A stretch of 64,000 bases of DNA from Pseudomonas sp. UBA1879 (GCF_002338065.1 NZ_DDHJ01000015.1:670377-734376), one strand, 5' to 3'. Numbered from the stretch's first letter, positions 26,225-35,060 are shown. The notes: generated by a model not told the origin, from the letters alone. Program-made: numbers and translations.

Positions 26225-27316
26225 TTACGGTGCTGCCGTGATCGCCAGCGCCTCGTTGGGGCCACGGGACGGGTACGGCCCCATTTTCGACAGGCTGGCG
26301 GACAGCTGCGCGGCCTGGTCTCTCGGCACCAGAAGGTGCGAGGGGCCGTCTACGGTCTTTTTGCGAAGAAACGCGGGGTTCAGACCCAGCAATACGGCCT
26401 CGTCGACCCCTGCGCTGGCGGCCAATTGGCCGATGTCTATGGACCCGGTCAATTCGATCGACGTGAAATACGGCGCATTGGCCACCGGGCTTAACTGAAC
26501 GCCGTACACCTCGGGTTCGCGCACCAGCATCGACAGCGCCAGCAGACGCGGGACGTAATCCTGGGTTTCCTTCGGCAGGTTCAGGTGCCAGTAATCAGTA
26601 GGCAGCCCGCGTCGCTGGTTCGCTTCCATCGCCCGGCTCACCGTGCCCTCGCCGGCGTTGTAGGCGGCCATCGCCAGCAGCCAGTCGCCGTTGAACTGAT
26701 CGTGCAACCGCGTCAAGTAATCCATCGCTGCCCTGCTCGACGCCACCACGTCGCGGCGTCCGTCGTACCACGCGGTTTGACGCAAATTGAAATCGCGCCC
26801 GGTGGCGGCCATGAACTGCCACAGCCCCGCCGCGTCCTTGATCGAATTGGCCTTGGGGTTGTAGGCGCTTTCGACGATGGGCAGCAGCGCCAACTCCGCC
26901 GGCATGCCGCGCTGATCTAGGTTTTCAGTGATGAAATGCAGATAAGGACCGGCACGCAGGCTGGCGTTGCGCAAGAAACCGGGGTTGCTCAAGAGCCAGT
27001 CACGCTGGCGAACGATGCGCGGGTTGTCACCGGTCTCGTCCACCAGGCTGAAGCCCTGCCCCAGCCGCCCCCAGATATCGCTGCCGTCATACGCCACGGC
27101 CATGGCACGGGGTGTTGGGCGGGCGGCAATATCCGGCGAGCGATTGAGCCCGGCCACCAGTCTTGGCGTGCGCTCGATCGAAGGCGGCAACGGGTAGCCG
27201 AGCAGATCGTGGTCGATCGTCTGACAACCGCCACAGAGTACGGCGACCGCGAGCGACGCTAAACGAAGGTGACGAGCGAATGTGGGCCGCAAAGGTGCGG
27301 TCGGAACAAGCGGCAT
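26225..27316 (-). CDS. hrpH: HrpH-like lytic murein transglycosylase of the Hrp island
   Basis: 363 residues. An N-terminal export signal with a lipoprotein-like Cys (SLAVAVLCGGCQ; the -3 residue is not canonical) precedes an MltD-like SLT domain: catalytic Glu in LALLPIVESAYNPKAN, then AAGLWQFMAATGRDF and MAAYNAGEGTVSRAM. The C-terminal part (DIGQLAASAGVDEAVLLGLN) follows the MltD pattern without a clear LysM repeat. In P. syringae hrpH stands next to hrpR at the edge of the conserved effector locus and opens peptidoglycan for the secretion apparatus. The same neighbourhood, and a perfect hrp box 28-55 bases upstream, support hrpH over a housekeeping mltD. CAGGA precedes the ATG. Confidence 0.85.
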   Translation of the reverse strand: MPLVPTAPLRPTFARHLRLASLAVAVLCGGCQTIDHDLLGYPLPPSIERTPRLVAGLNRSPDIAARPTPRAMAVAYDGSDIWGRLGQGFSLVDETGDNPRIVRQRDWLLSNPGFLRNASLRAGPYLHFITENLDQRGMPAELALLPIVESAYNPKANSIKDAAGLWQFMAATGRDFNLRQTAWYDGRRDVVASSRAAMDYLTRLHDQFNGDWLLAMAAYNAGEGTVSRAMEANQRRGLPTDYWHLNLPKETQDYVPRLLALSMLVREPEVYGVQLSPVANAPYFTSIELTGSIDIGQLAASAGVDEAVLLGLNPAFLRKKTVDGPSHLLVPRDQAAQLSASLSKMGPYPSRGPNEALAITAAP

Positions 27317-27343
27317 GGGGGCGGGTCCTGAGAGCGATTACCC

Positions 27344-27371
27344 TGGGTGGCCCGCGGACCGAGGCGGTTCC
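27344..27371 (-). promoter_or_regulatory. hrp box (HrpL-dependent promoter) of hrpH
   Basis: On the reverse strand GGAACC (27371-27366), 15 bases, then CCACCCA (27350-27344): an exact match to the HrpL consensus GGAACC-N15/16-CCACNNA. It lies entirely within the 75-base gap between the upstream dehydrogenase stop (27392) and the hrpH start (27316). Confidence 0.9.
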
Positions 27372-27391
27372 ATGCCGGTTGCAAAGAAGCT

Positions 27392-28273
27392 TCAGCGATT
27401 CGACCAGGCTTCCACGGTGCGCACCAGTTCGGTGAGGTCGCGGCCGCCGCCATCCTGTTGTGCAGCCACGTTCCACAGTTGACGGGCCGCGTTGCCCAGC
27501 CACATCGGCACACCCAGCGCCTGGCACTCTTCGACGGCCAGGCCCACGTCCTTGCACACACTGGACATCGGAAAGCCGAAGTCGAAAGTGCCGGGCAAGA
27601 CGTGCTTGGGAAATTTGTCCATCGTCGCGCCGTTCTTGCCACTGCCCGCATTGATCACTGCCATCATGACCTCAGGGTCCAGGCCGCCTTTGACACCTGC
27701 GACGAAGGCCTCACTGGTGATGGCGAACGCCGTGGTCGAGAGCATGTTATTGAGCAGTTTGAGCAACTGCCCCTGCCCGGGCTGTTCGCCGACGATGAAC
27801 ACTTTGCCAAACGCATCGAACAGTCCACGCACCCGCTCGACCGCCGCCGGCTTGCCTGCGACCATCAACGCCAATGTACCCTTTTTCGCGCCCGCAGCGC
27901 CGCCACTGACCGGGGCGTCAACGGTGTCGATGCCTTTAGCGGCCAGCCCTTTGGCGACGTCCTGCTCGGCCCGGGAGCCGACGGTGGACAGGTCCACCAG
28001 AATCCGCACTGCCTTGCCCTCCACGATCCCGTCGGCGCCCAACGCCACGGCTTTGAAGATGGCCGGACTGGGCAGGCTGGTGAAGACGATTTCAGCGCTG
28101 TCGGCCACCTCCCGTACGCTGCCCGCCACCGTCGCACCCAAGGCACGCAGTTCATCCAGCGCGCCCCGATCCTTGTCGTAGATCACCAGCGAATGGCCCT
28201 GCTCCAGAAGACGCCGCGCCATGGGCCGTCCCATGACGCCGACGCCGATAAAACCGAGTAATGGATTGCTCAT
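27392..28273 (-). CDS. NAD(P)-dependent beta-hydroxyacid dehydrogenase (3-hydroxyisobutyrate dehydrogenase family), copy 1
   Basis: 293 residues. Rossmann motif GFIGVGVMGRPMARRLL at the N-terminus, substrate-binding DAPVSGGAAGAKKGTLALMV, and catalytic Lys in GQGQLLKLLNNMLS. Family members oxidise 3-hydroxyisobutyrate, tartronate semialdehyde (reverse) or similar 3-hydroxyacids. Last gene of the catabolic operon, 17 bases after the MmgE/PrpD gene. It is one of three such paralogues in 12 kb (also 34137 and 38406), which suggests several hydroxyacid/semialdehyde steps or alternative substrates. Confidence 0.9.
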   Translation of the reverse strand: MSNPLLGFIGVGVMGRPMARRLLEQGHSLVIYDKDRGALDELRALGATVAGSVREVADSAEIVFTSLPSPAIFKAVALGADGIVEGKAVRILVDLSTVGSRAEQDVAKGLAAKGIDTVDAPVSGGAAGAKKGTLALMVAGKPAAVERVRGLFDAFGKVFIVGEQPGQGQLLKLLNNMLSTTAFAITSEAFVAGVKGGLDPEVMMAVINAGSGKNGATMDKFPKHVLPGTFDFGFPMSSVCKDVGLAVEECQALGVPMWLGNAARQLWNVAAQQDGGGRDLTELVRTVEAWSNR

Positions 28274-28290
28274 AAGTGTTTTCCTGTCTG

Positions 28291-29631
28291 TTAGAGACTC
28301 GCCAGGCGCATCAGCGCACCGGCGTCGGTTGCATGTGCCAGCGTCCATAACGCGTCGATCAGCGGTTGCGGTTCGCACCCTGAACGGCCATAGGTCGCGA
28401 GGTCGCGCAGTTTGTCTTCGAGAAACTGATCACTGAGCGGCGCTTCAAGGCTGCCGAGAGAAACGTCGATGGTTCGGCTGAGGACCGAACCTGAGTGCAA
28501 GACGATTCGCACCTGTGCCGACTCCACCGAGTACTCGGCGTCATCGACGAACTGCAACTGCCCGTACAGCGCGCGCAGGCGTTGATCGCTGACCGCTTCA
28601 TCGCTGAATTCGGCCAGCCCCGCCCTGCCCCTCGCCAGGCTGACGGCCACGGCATGTTGCGCGCTGACCTGGGATTGCCGGCCGAACTCAATGTCGGGCC
28701 GATCCGTGCGTTGGCGTAATAAAGGATGACCCGTGAGCTCGATGCGCTGAATGTCCTCCAGCGCCCAGTTGCGGTCGCGCGACAGTTCGAGGCAGGCCTG
28801 AATCACCGGGTTGAGTACCACGCCACAGGGATAAGGCTTGTAGGTGTTGGCCAGCAACGCCCAACGTTCCCCCAACCCGGCGCTGATTTCGCCCAGGCGC
28901 GGCTGCTCGCCGAAGACGTTTAGAAAACCCCGCTCACCTTCCAGCGGATGATCGGGCCCGGCAAAACCGTCTTGGGCCAGCAATGCCGAGAGCAGCCCAT
29001 TGCGCGCTGCGTTACCCACGCCAATGCTCTTGGCGGCGCTGCCGAGGGTTTCCACCAGGCCGCTGGCTTGAGCACTGGCATTGCCGAACGCCCAGACCAG
29101 TTGCCGGGCGTCGAGGCCCAGCACCTTGCCGACGGCGGCCGCCGAGCCGAACACCCCGCAGGTCGAGGTGATGTGCCAACCGCGCCGGTAGTGTTCGGGG
29201 GAAATGGCCATGGCGATGCGGCACTCGACTTCGACGCCCAGCACGAACGCCAACAGCAGTTCTTCGCCACTGATCACGCGGGTTTCCGCCAGGGCGAACA
29301 GCGCCGCAGCCACGGGCGCCGTGGGGTGCAGGATGGTCGGAATGTGCGTGTCGTCGTAGTCGAAAACGTTGGCGCTCATGGCGTTCAGTGATGCCGCGTT
29401 GAGCATGTCCAGGACGTCCTCACGACCGATGACGTGCGCGTCGCCCCCGGCGTTGAAGCGCGAAAACAGCGCCACGGCTTTTGCCACGTCCGGGTCGGTG
29501 CAACCCGCCAGCGACACGGCAAAATAATTGACCAATGCGCGATGGGCTTCATGACGCACGTGGGCGGGGATGTCCGACCAGGTCGCACGTTCGATGAAGT
29601 CCGCGAGTTGATGGCTAAGGGGTTGAGTCAT
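28291..29631 (-). CDS. MmgE/PrpD family protein
   Basis: 446 residues over the full family length: N-terminal helical domain (LADFIERATWSDIPAHVRHE), the central GCTDPDVAKAVALF and FDYDDTHIPTILHPTAPVAA, and the C-terminal lid region (TYKPYPCGVVLNPVIQACLE). Members include 2-methylcitrate dehydratase and cis-aconitate decarboxylase, so this is likely a dehydratase or decarboxylase of a small polycarboxylic acid. Its real substrate is not known. It lies between the SDR and the first dehydrogenase of the cluster. Confidence 0.9.
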   Translation of the reverse strand: MTQPLSHQLADFIERATWSDIPAHVRHEAHRALVNYFAVSLAGCTDPDVAKAVALFSRFNAGGDAHVIGREDVLDMLNAASLNAMSANVFDYDDTHIPTILHPTAPVAAALFALAETRVISGEELLLAFVLGVEVECRIAMAISPEHYRRGWHITSTCGVFGSAAAVGKVLGLDARQLVWAFGNASAQASGLVETLGSAAKSIGVGNAARNGLLSALLAQDGFAGPDHPLEGERGFLNVFGEQPRLGEISAGLGERWALLANTYKPYPCGVVLNPVIQACLELSRDRNWALEDIQRIELTGHPLLRQRTDRPDIEFGRQSQVSAQHAVAVSLARGRAGLAEFSDEAVSDQRLRALYGQLQFVDDAEYSVESAQVRIVLHSGSVLSRTIDVSLGSLEAPLSDQFLEDKLRDLATYGRSGCEPQPLIDALWTLAHATDAGALMRLASL

Positions 29632-29693
29632 GGGGTATCCATTTTTGTGAAGTCAGACGCTGTCACCCGTGCAGGCGCTTTGGTTTGCACGGC

Positions 29694-30461
29694 TCACCCC
29701 GCCATCCACCCGTCATCCACCGGTAGCGTCGCCCCGGTGATCGACGCTGCTGATTCGCTGCACAGGTAGACGATCAAATCCGCCACATGGCTGGCCTCGA
29801 TGAAACGCCCGGTGGCTTGTTTGCCCTGCAGAAATTCCATGGTTGCCGCCTGCCGATCCAGCTGCTTCTCGACCATCAGCGCGGTCAGCCGGCTTTCGAT
29901 GTTCGGCGTCAGCACCGAGCCGGGGCACACGGCATTGCAGGTGATGCCCTGGCCTTGGGTTTCCACCGCCACGGCGCGGGTCAGGCCCAGCAGCGCAGTC
30001 TTGGTGGTCACGTAATCGACGCGATTGGCGATGGCGCGAGAGCCATAGGCCGACGACAGATTGAAAATCCGCCCCCACTGCCGCTCGCGCATGCCCGGCA
30101 GCACCCGCTGGATGGCCAGAAACGCCGCCGTCACGTTCACCGCCACGGCCTGATCCCAGCGTGCAAGCGGGAAGTCTTCCAGGGGCGCGAAGTGGCGGAT
30201 CACGGCGTTGTTCACCAGCACGTCGACCTGACCCGCCGAGGCGATCAACGCCTCGACGCCCTCTGGCGTGGACAGGTCCGCTCGCACATAGCGCACCTGC
30301 ACACCGTGGGCGTGCATCAGACCATCGCAGGCCTGCTGGCCCTCGTCGGGGCTGGCCAGACCGTGCAACACCACGTCAAACCCTGCGGCGGCCAGGCCCT
30401 TGCCCATCGCCAGCCCGAGGCCGTCCGAGGATCCGGTCACCAATGCCGTGCGCCCGGTCAT
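29694..30461 (-). CDS. SDR family oxidoreductase, 3-hydroxybutyrate-dehydrogenase-like
   Basis: 255 residues with TGSSDGLGLAMGKGL, NNAVIRHFAPLEDF, catalytic Ser in NLSSAYGSR and YVTTK. The substrate loop (GKQATGRFIEASHVADLIVY) resembles that of D-3-hydroxybutyrate dehydrogenases, so a short beta-hydroxyacid is the likely substrate. It overlaps the upstream lactonase-like gene by four bases, implying coupled translation in the same pathway. Confidence 0.88.
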   Translation of the reverse strand: MTGRTALVTGSSDGLGLAMGKGLAAAGFDVVLHGLASPDEGQQACDGLMHAHGVQVRYVRADLSTPEGVEALIASAGQVDVLVNNAVIRHFAPLEDFPLARWDQAVAVNVTAAFLAIQRVLPGMRERQWGRIFNLSSAYGSRAIANRVDYVTTKTALLGLTRAVAVETQGQGITCNAVCPGSVLTPNIESRLTALMVEKQLDRQAATMEFLQGKQATGRFIEASHVADLIVYLCSESAASITGATLPVDDGWMAG

Positions 30462-31297
30462 ACGCCGGCTCCGTGGGCGTCGATCCGCACCGCGAACGAG
30501 GGATCGCTCGCGTCAACGGGCGCGAAGCGATTCATCACGTCAGGGTCGTGGCCGGGAATCACCACCGCGCCGGGACGCTGCAGCCATTCACGAATGCGCT
30601 CGTAGCCGCGGTACATGTCGGCCAGGCTGTCGATCACGGCGAAGGGCCGATCCTGCTCCAGTTCGTCGTAATAGTGAATGGCGTCGGAGGCGAGGATGAC
30701 CGGGCCTGCCGGCATTTCCACCACCACCGCCATCTGCCCCGGCGTATGGCCGCCGAGTTCGTACAGCTCGATGCCGGGGATCAGCGTGTGTTGTTTTTCA
30801 TCGAGCAACGTGATGCGGCCCTCGCGGTGCAGCGCCTGAATGCGCGCGATGTCCAGCGGATCGATGTGGTGGCTGTATTGCGGGCGCGTGCCCATGTCGG
30901 TGCCCCAGAATTCGAACTCTTTGCGGGACATGACGATCTGCGCGTTGGGGTACAGGTCCAGGTTCCCGGCGTGGTCGTAATGGGCGTGTGTCAGCACCAG
31001 CAACTTGACCTCTTTAGGGTCGATGCCCAGCCGGGCCAAGGCATCCGCAGGCGCAACCACAGGTTGCCGTTTACGGGCGATCGCCGCTTCCGGGCTGAAA
31101 CCGGTGTCGATGACGATGGTCTGGTCGGCGCTGCGGACGATCCAGAAAAAATAGTCCATGGTCATCTCCGCGTCCGGCTCCCGGTAGGCGCGGAAGTTGT
31201 AATAGCACTCGCTTTTGCTGGTCTGCCGGGTGCCGTACCGCACCACGATCACTTCGGGGTCGGTCCAGTTCGGTCTGACGGTCGATGGCGTGTTCAT
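30458..31297 (-). CDS. Metallo-beta-lactamase-fold hydrolase, AHL-lactonase-like
   Basis: 279 residues. The zinc motif HxHxDH is present as THAHYDHAGN, with later ligands in ELGGHTPGQ, ILASDAIHYYDEL and VIPGHDPDV. The ordering and length match the AttM/AiiA-like N-acyl-homoserine lactonase group, but many relatives open other lactones. Inside a catabolic operon with a hydroxyacid dehydrogenase, opening a lactone intermediate is more likely than quorum quenching; this is inference. Confidence 0.87.
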   Translation of the reverse strand: MNTPSTVRPNWTDPEVIVVRYGTRQTSKSECYYNFRAYREPDAEMTMDYFFWIVRSADQTIVIDTGFSPEAAIARKRQPVVAPADALARLGIDPKEVKLLVLTHAHYDHAGNLDLYPNAQIVMSRKEFEFWGTDMGTRPQYSHHIDPLDIARIQALHREGRITLLDEKQHTLIPGIELYELGGHTPGQMAVVVEMPAGPVILASDAIHYYDELEQDRPFAVIDSLADMYRGYERIREWLQRPGAVVIPGHDPDVMNRFAPVDASDPSFAVRIDAHGAGV

Positions 31298-31323
31298 GGG
31301 AAAACTCCAGATAAGGTCGGTGT

Positions 31324-32712
31324 TCAGGGCTTGATGTCTTGCGGCATTTCATGGGACGCAGCCACGGGCAGCGGTGCCGTGGCGATGTCTTCCAGGGATC
31401 GATTCTTGGTTTCCGGGCCGATCGACCCGACAATCACGGCCTGCAACAACAGAGTGCCGACGATCAGCGTGATGACCCCGACGATGCCGAAACCGGCGAA
31501 CACCGAGGCGATGGCATACGGCACGAGGATGTTCACGCCACGGCCGATGGCGTTGCACAAGCCGGCACCGCGCAGGCGCAGCTCGGTGGGAAACAGCTCG
31601 GGCACGTAACTGGCCACGCTCAACGACGACAGCACATAAATGCAGGCGGTGATGGCAAAGCCGGCGGCAATGATCGCGGTTTCCGATTCAGCGAAGGGGT
31701 AACTGACGCCGAAGCCAATGCCTACCAGGGAGAACAGCACGATCCCCCATTTGCGTCCCAGTCGCTCGGCCAGGGCAAAGGCGATCAACGACCCCAACGG
31801 CCCACCGGCGAACATCAACGTGGTCAGCCCCAGGGAGTTGGATACGCTATGGCCCTGCTGCACCAGAAACGTCGGGATCCAGCTGACGAAGGCGTAGTTG
31901 ACGGTGAACAGCGCCACCAGCACGGTGATGCCGGTGATGGTGCGGGTCAGCAGACGCCGGGAGAACAGGTCACGTATTCGCGCGGGCGCTGTGTCGAGGG
32001 TCGAAGTGATCTGCGCGGGCGCCGCACTGAGCGGTGCGACACCGCAACGCGCTTCGATGGTGGCGACGATCTTCTCGGCCTCGTCCTGCCGCCCTTGGGA
32101 CGCCAGCCAGCGCGGCGATTCCGGCATGTTTTTGCGCAGGAACCAGACGATCAGCGCGCCCACCCCGGCGATGGCGAACATCCAGCGCCAGCCGAAACGG
32201 GGGATGATCAGCCAGCCAAGGAAGGCCGCGAGAAACAGCGAGGTGTTGATGATCAGGTTGAGAATGGTGCCGAAGCGACCGCGCCAGGCGGCGGGAATGA
32301 ATTCGCTGAGGGTGCCGTAACCCACGACAATCTCGGCGCCCATGCCGACGCCCATCACCAGTCGAAAGAAGATCAGCCAGTACATGTTCGGAGCCAGCGC
32401 GGCGGCGATCGATGCGAAGCCGTAGATGCCTAGGTTGAATTGGTAGGTGAAGCGCCGCCCGAAGCGATCGCCCAATACCCCCGACAGCCAGGCCCCCGCC
32501 ATCATGCCGATGAACGTGACCGAGACAAAGGTGGCGTTCAGTGCCAACGTGGATTCATGGCTGTTGATCAATGCCGCGAGGACCGACCCGGCGATGTAGA
32601 TGTCGAACGAGTCGAAAAACATCCCGGCGGCGATAAGACCGAGCAGACGGTAATGAAAGCCTGACAGTGACAGCCGGTCCAGGCGCAGTCCGATGCTGGA
32701 TGCTGCGTTCAT
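31324..32712 (-). CDS. MFS transporter (aromatic acid/sugar type), copy 1
   Basis: 462 residues with 12 predicted helices. GVLGDRFGRRFTYQFNL (loop 2-3), VMGVGMGAEIVVGYGTLSEF in helix 4 and PESPRWLASQGRQDEAEKIV before the central loop are typical of the aromatic acid:H+ symporter and sugar-porter lineages. It lies in the catabolic operon and should import the substrate or an analogue. Confidence 0.88.
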   Translation of the reverse strand: MNAASSIGLRLDRLSLSGFHYRLLGLIAAGMFFDSFDIYIAGSVLAALINSHESTLALNATFVSVTFIGMMAGAWLSGVLGDRFGRRFTYQFNLGIYGFASIAAALAPNMYWLIFFRLVMGVGMGAEIVVGYGTLSEFIPAAWRGRFGTILNLIINTSLFLAAFLGWLIIPRFGWRWMFAIAGVGALIVWFLRKNMPESPRWLASQGRQDEAEKIVATIEARCGVAPLSAAPAQITSTLDTAPARIRDLFSRRLLTRTITGITVLVALFTVNYAFVSWIPTFLVQQGHSVSNSLGLTTLMFAGGPLGSLIAFALAERLGRKWGIVLFSLVGIGFGVSYPFAESETAIIAAGFAITACIYVLSSLSVASYVPELFPTELRLRGAGLCNAIGRGVNILVPYAIASVFAGFGIVGVITLIVGTLLLQAVIVGSIGPETKNRSLEDIATAPLPVAASHEMPQDIKP

Positions 32713-32756
32713 GTGCGTTCCTCATCGTTATTGTTATAGGTGTTCGCGAAGCAGCG

Positions 32757-33521
32757 TCATCGAGGGGTATGGGCGGCTGCGTCCAGTGCCTGCTCCAGTA
32801 ACGGCGCCGCCAATTGCGCGCCATGGATGCCAATCACGCTGACGATTTCCAGCATCTCCATGATCTCTTCCTTGGTCGCGCCGTAACCCAGGGCATTGCG
32901 CATGTGCAGCTTGAGGCCCGGCACGTAGAGATGCGTGGCAGCGGCGTCGAACGCGCAATACATCAACTCTTTGACCTTGGGCTCCAGCACCCCCGTGCGC
33001 CACGGCACCGACGAGAATTCGACGTAGGTCTCGAACATCTCCGGGTCCAGTTCCAGCAGGCCTTCCCACGACGGATGCCAATAGCCACGGTTTTCGATAA
33101 AGCTGGCCTTGAGTGCCTCGCGGCGTGCATCCAGGGGTTCAGGGCCGTTGCGCAGGCCCTCCTCTTCCAGCACTTCCAGCAGTACCGGCACCCCGACGTT
33201 GGACGCGTGAATGCCGACGGTGCTGATCAACTCCAGCACCTCGGTCAGTTCCTCGCGGGTCGCGCCGTGCTCGATGGCTGACTGAATGTGCTCTTGAATG
33301 CCGGGTTGAAACAGATGCGTGGCGTTGGCACTGGCGACCAGTGCAATGAACGACTTGACCTTGTTCGGCAGGTGATTTTTGTGCCAGGGCACCGACGCGA
33401 ATTTCGCATAGGCCTCGACGAAACCGGGGTCCAGACGCAAGAGGCTGTCCCAGCCCTCATTCCACGTGCCATGGCGCGTAAACGCGGTTTTGGCCTGTTG
33501 TTGTTTTTCGGTGAGGCTCAT
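32757..33521 (-). CDS. Carboxymuconolactone decarboxylase family protein with two CMD repeats
   Basis: 254 residues made of two related halves, each with the motif set YAKFASVPWHKNHLPNKVKS / YVEFSSVPWRTGVLEPKVKE followed by a helix with an HI/HM pair (EHIQSAIEHGATREELTEVL; LHMRNALGYGATKEEIMEML). The CMD fold serves lactone decarboxylases and AhpD-like peroxidase partners; no CxxC pair is seen, so the AhpD role is unlikely. The ATG at 33521 has AGGAAC in front. Function within the pathway unknown. Confidence 0.86.
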   Translation of the reverse strand: MSLTEKQQQAKTAFTRHGTWNEGWDSLLRLDPGFVEAYAKFASVPWHKNHLPNKVKSFIALVASANATHLFQPGIQEHIQSAIEHGATREELTEVLELISTVGIHASNVGVPVLLEVLEEEGLRNGPEPLDARREALKASFIENRGYWHPSWEGLLELDPEMFETYVEFSSVPWRTGVLEPKVKELMYCAFDAAATHLYVPGLKLHMRNALGYGATKEEIMEMLEIVSVIGIHGAQLAAPLLEQALDAAAHTPR

Positions 33522-33597
33522 GGTGTTCCTCATAGATCCCAAGTGCGATGAAAGAGGCTATCGGGCGGTGCGATCGCCTGTGAAAACGCGGTAATGG

Positions 33598-33731
33598 GTA
33601 GGCGCGTGGCGTGTCCTGCGATCGGCGGCGAAGCGGTCGTGAAACCCTGTGACCCGGTCGTATCAATCAGGTCGCGTGCCCGGGATTAGCTGCCGGTCCC
33701 CGGCAGATTGCGGGGCACGCCACGCGCCTAC
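33598..33731. repeat. 134-bp element with 16-bp perfect terminal inverted repeats
   Basis: GTAGGCGCGTGGCGTG at 33598-33613 is exactly inverted as CACGCCACGCGCCTAC at 33716-33731, with further imperfect pairing inward. It fills most of the gap between the cupin and the CMD gene. No frame inside looks coding. It could be a small non-autonomous element (MITE/REP-like) or a long hairpin separating two transcription units. Confidence 0.7.
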
Positions 33732-33750
33732 GGTGAACAGCCCCTACGAA

Positions 33751-34140
33751 TCAGCCCGCCCCGCGCAAATAATCCTCATCCGCCACCGCTTCCTGCCACA
33801 CGGTCTTGCCGATGGAGGTGGCGGTGTGGACCATGAAATTCTTGGTGTTGGCGCCGTGCCAATGCCGTTCGTTCGGGCCGATCCACACCGTGTCGCCCTG
33901 ACGAATCGCTTGCGGCGCGCTGCCCTCGAGACAGATCCAGCCGCTGCCCGACGTCACGTACAGCACTTGCCCCTGTTCGTGGTAATGCCAAAACGTGCGG
34001 GCGCCCGGGTTGAACGAGACGTTGTTGATGGTCACGCCGTCGGTGGTGGGCATGACCGGATCGGCCCAGACCACGCCAGTGAACGTCGCGCCACGTTGCT
34101 CGGAAATCGCGCCTTCGACAGCGCCGTGAAAAACCTTCAT
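33751..34140 (-). CDS. Cupin domain protein
   Basis: 129 residues, single beta-barrel cupin. Metal-binding motif 1 is FWHYHEQGQVLYV (two His and a Glu after the barrel's Pro/Gly turn) and motif 2 contains GPNERHWHGA. Small cupins next to CMD proteins often belong to the same catabolic gene sets. It overlaps the second dehydrogenase gene by four bases. Reaction unknown. Confidence 0.87.
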   Translation of the reverse strand: MKVFHGAVEGAISEQRGATFTGVVWADPVMPTTDGVTINNVSFNPGARTFWHYHEQGQVLYVTSGSGWICLEGSAPQAIRQGDTVWIGPNERHWHGANTKNFMVHTATSIGKTVWQEAVADEDYLRGAG

Positions 34141-35060
34141 GCCTTGACTCCTTTTGTGTTCGCCGTGGCGGATTCGTGCAGACGCACCCCACCGGACATG
34201 TCGCCGATGGCGTCCACCACGCGGTTGCTGATCAGGTCGCCATAACCCAAGGCCGTTTGCAGGCCAAAACTGGCCAGCGGCCCCGATGCGTTGAGCGAAG
34301 CGACGCCCAGTTCGCGAACGCGGTCGAGGTACAGCACCACGTCCTTGCTCATCAATTTGCCGGTCAGGCCGCCTTCGAGGTAATTGCCATCGACGATGTG
34401 CGGGAAGCGGTTCTGCGTGGCGAAGTTCACCCCGCTGCTGCTGTTCAACACGTCGAGCAAACGATGCAGGTCCAGGCCCGCTTTCTTGCCTGCCACCATG
34501 ACCTCGGCCGTGGCCGCGAGGCTCACCGCGTTGAGGAAGTTGTTCAGCAATTTGGTGGTGTGCCCGGCGCCGCTTTCACCCATCAGAAACACTTTGCTGG
34601 CGATGGGATCGAACACCCAGGCCAGGGCGTCTACCGTGGCGGCGTCGCCACCCACCATCAGGGTCAACGCGCCCTTCTCCGCTGCCGCCGCACCTCCGGA
34701 AATCCCGGCGTCGACGTACTGCACGCCGCGCTCGGCAAACAGGCCATGCAGGCGGATGGTCGAACTCGCCGCCGCCGTACTCAGATCAACGACCACCTGA
34801 CCTTCGCGACAATGCGCCAAAAGCCCGTTTGGCCCCTCGACGACGGCCTCGACCACCTTGCTGTCGGGCAACGACAGCAGCACCACGCCAGCCTCGGCGG
34901 CCACGTTGGCAACCGATTCCGCTACCTGCGCGCCAGCGGTCTTGACCCGCTCGGCGTCGGTGTCAAACCCAAGCACGCTGAGCCCGGCATTCACCAGACA
35001 GCGCGTCATGCGCCCGCCCATGTTGCCCAGCCCGATGAAACCCACGGTTTTGCTATTCAC
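34137..35060 (-). CDS. NAD(P)-dependent beta-hydroxyacid dehydrogenase, copy 2
   Basis: 307 residues: GFIGLGNMGGRMTRCLV, DAGISGGAAAAEKGALTLMV and catalytic Lys in GAGHTTKLLNNFLN. GTG at 35060 is preferred because GAGGAG lies at ideal distance; the frame can start five codons earlier. It is closer in length and motif spacing to copy 1 than to copy 3 by eye. It follows the second MFS gene by 27 bases. Confidence 0.89.
   Translation of the reverse strand: MNSKTVGFIGLGNMGGRMTRCLVNAGLSVLGFDTDAERVKTAGAQVAESVANVAAEAGVVLLSLPDSKVVEAVVEGPNGLLAHCREGQVVVDLSTAAASSTIRLHGLFAERGVQYVDAGISGGAAAAEKGALTLMVGGDAATVDALAWVFDPIASKVFLMGESGAGHTTKLLNNFLNAVSLAATAEVMVAGKKAGLDLHRLLDVLNSSSGVNFATQNRFPHIVDGNYLEGGLTGKLMSKDVVLYLDRVRELGVASLNASGPLASFGLQTALGYGDLISNRVVDAIGDMSGGVRLHESATANTKGVKA

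Noticed and set aside
26225..27316. Housekeeping mltD
   Set aside because: The hrp box and adjacency to hrpR point to hrpH; no LysM repeat is clear. The fold is shared, so a phylogeny would settle it.
30458..31297. Quorum-quenching system
   Set aside because: The enzyme is of lactonase type but sits inside a catabolic operon; no LuxI/LuxR gene is in the window.
30161..31609. 482-codon forward frame
   Set aside because: It is antisense to the SDR, lactonase-like and MFS genes, which have clear family motifs. Long antisense frames are common in GC-rich DNA.
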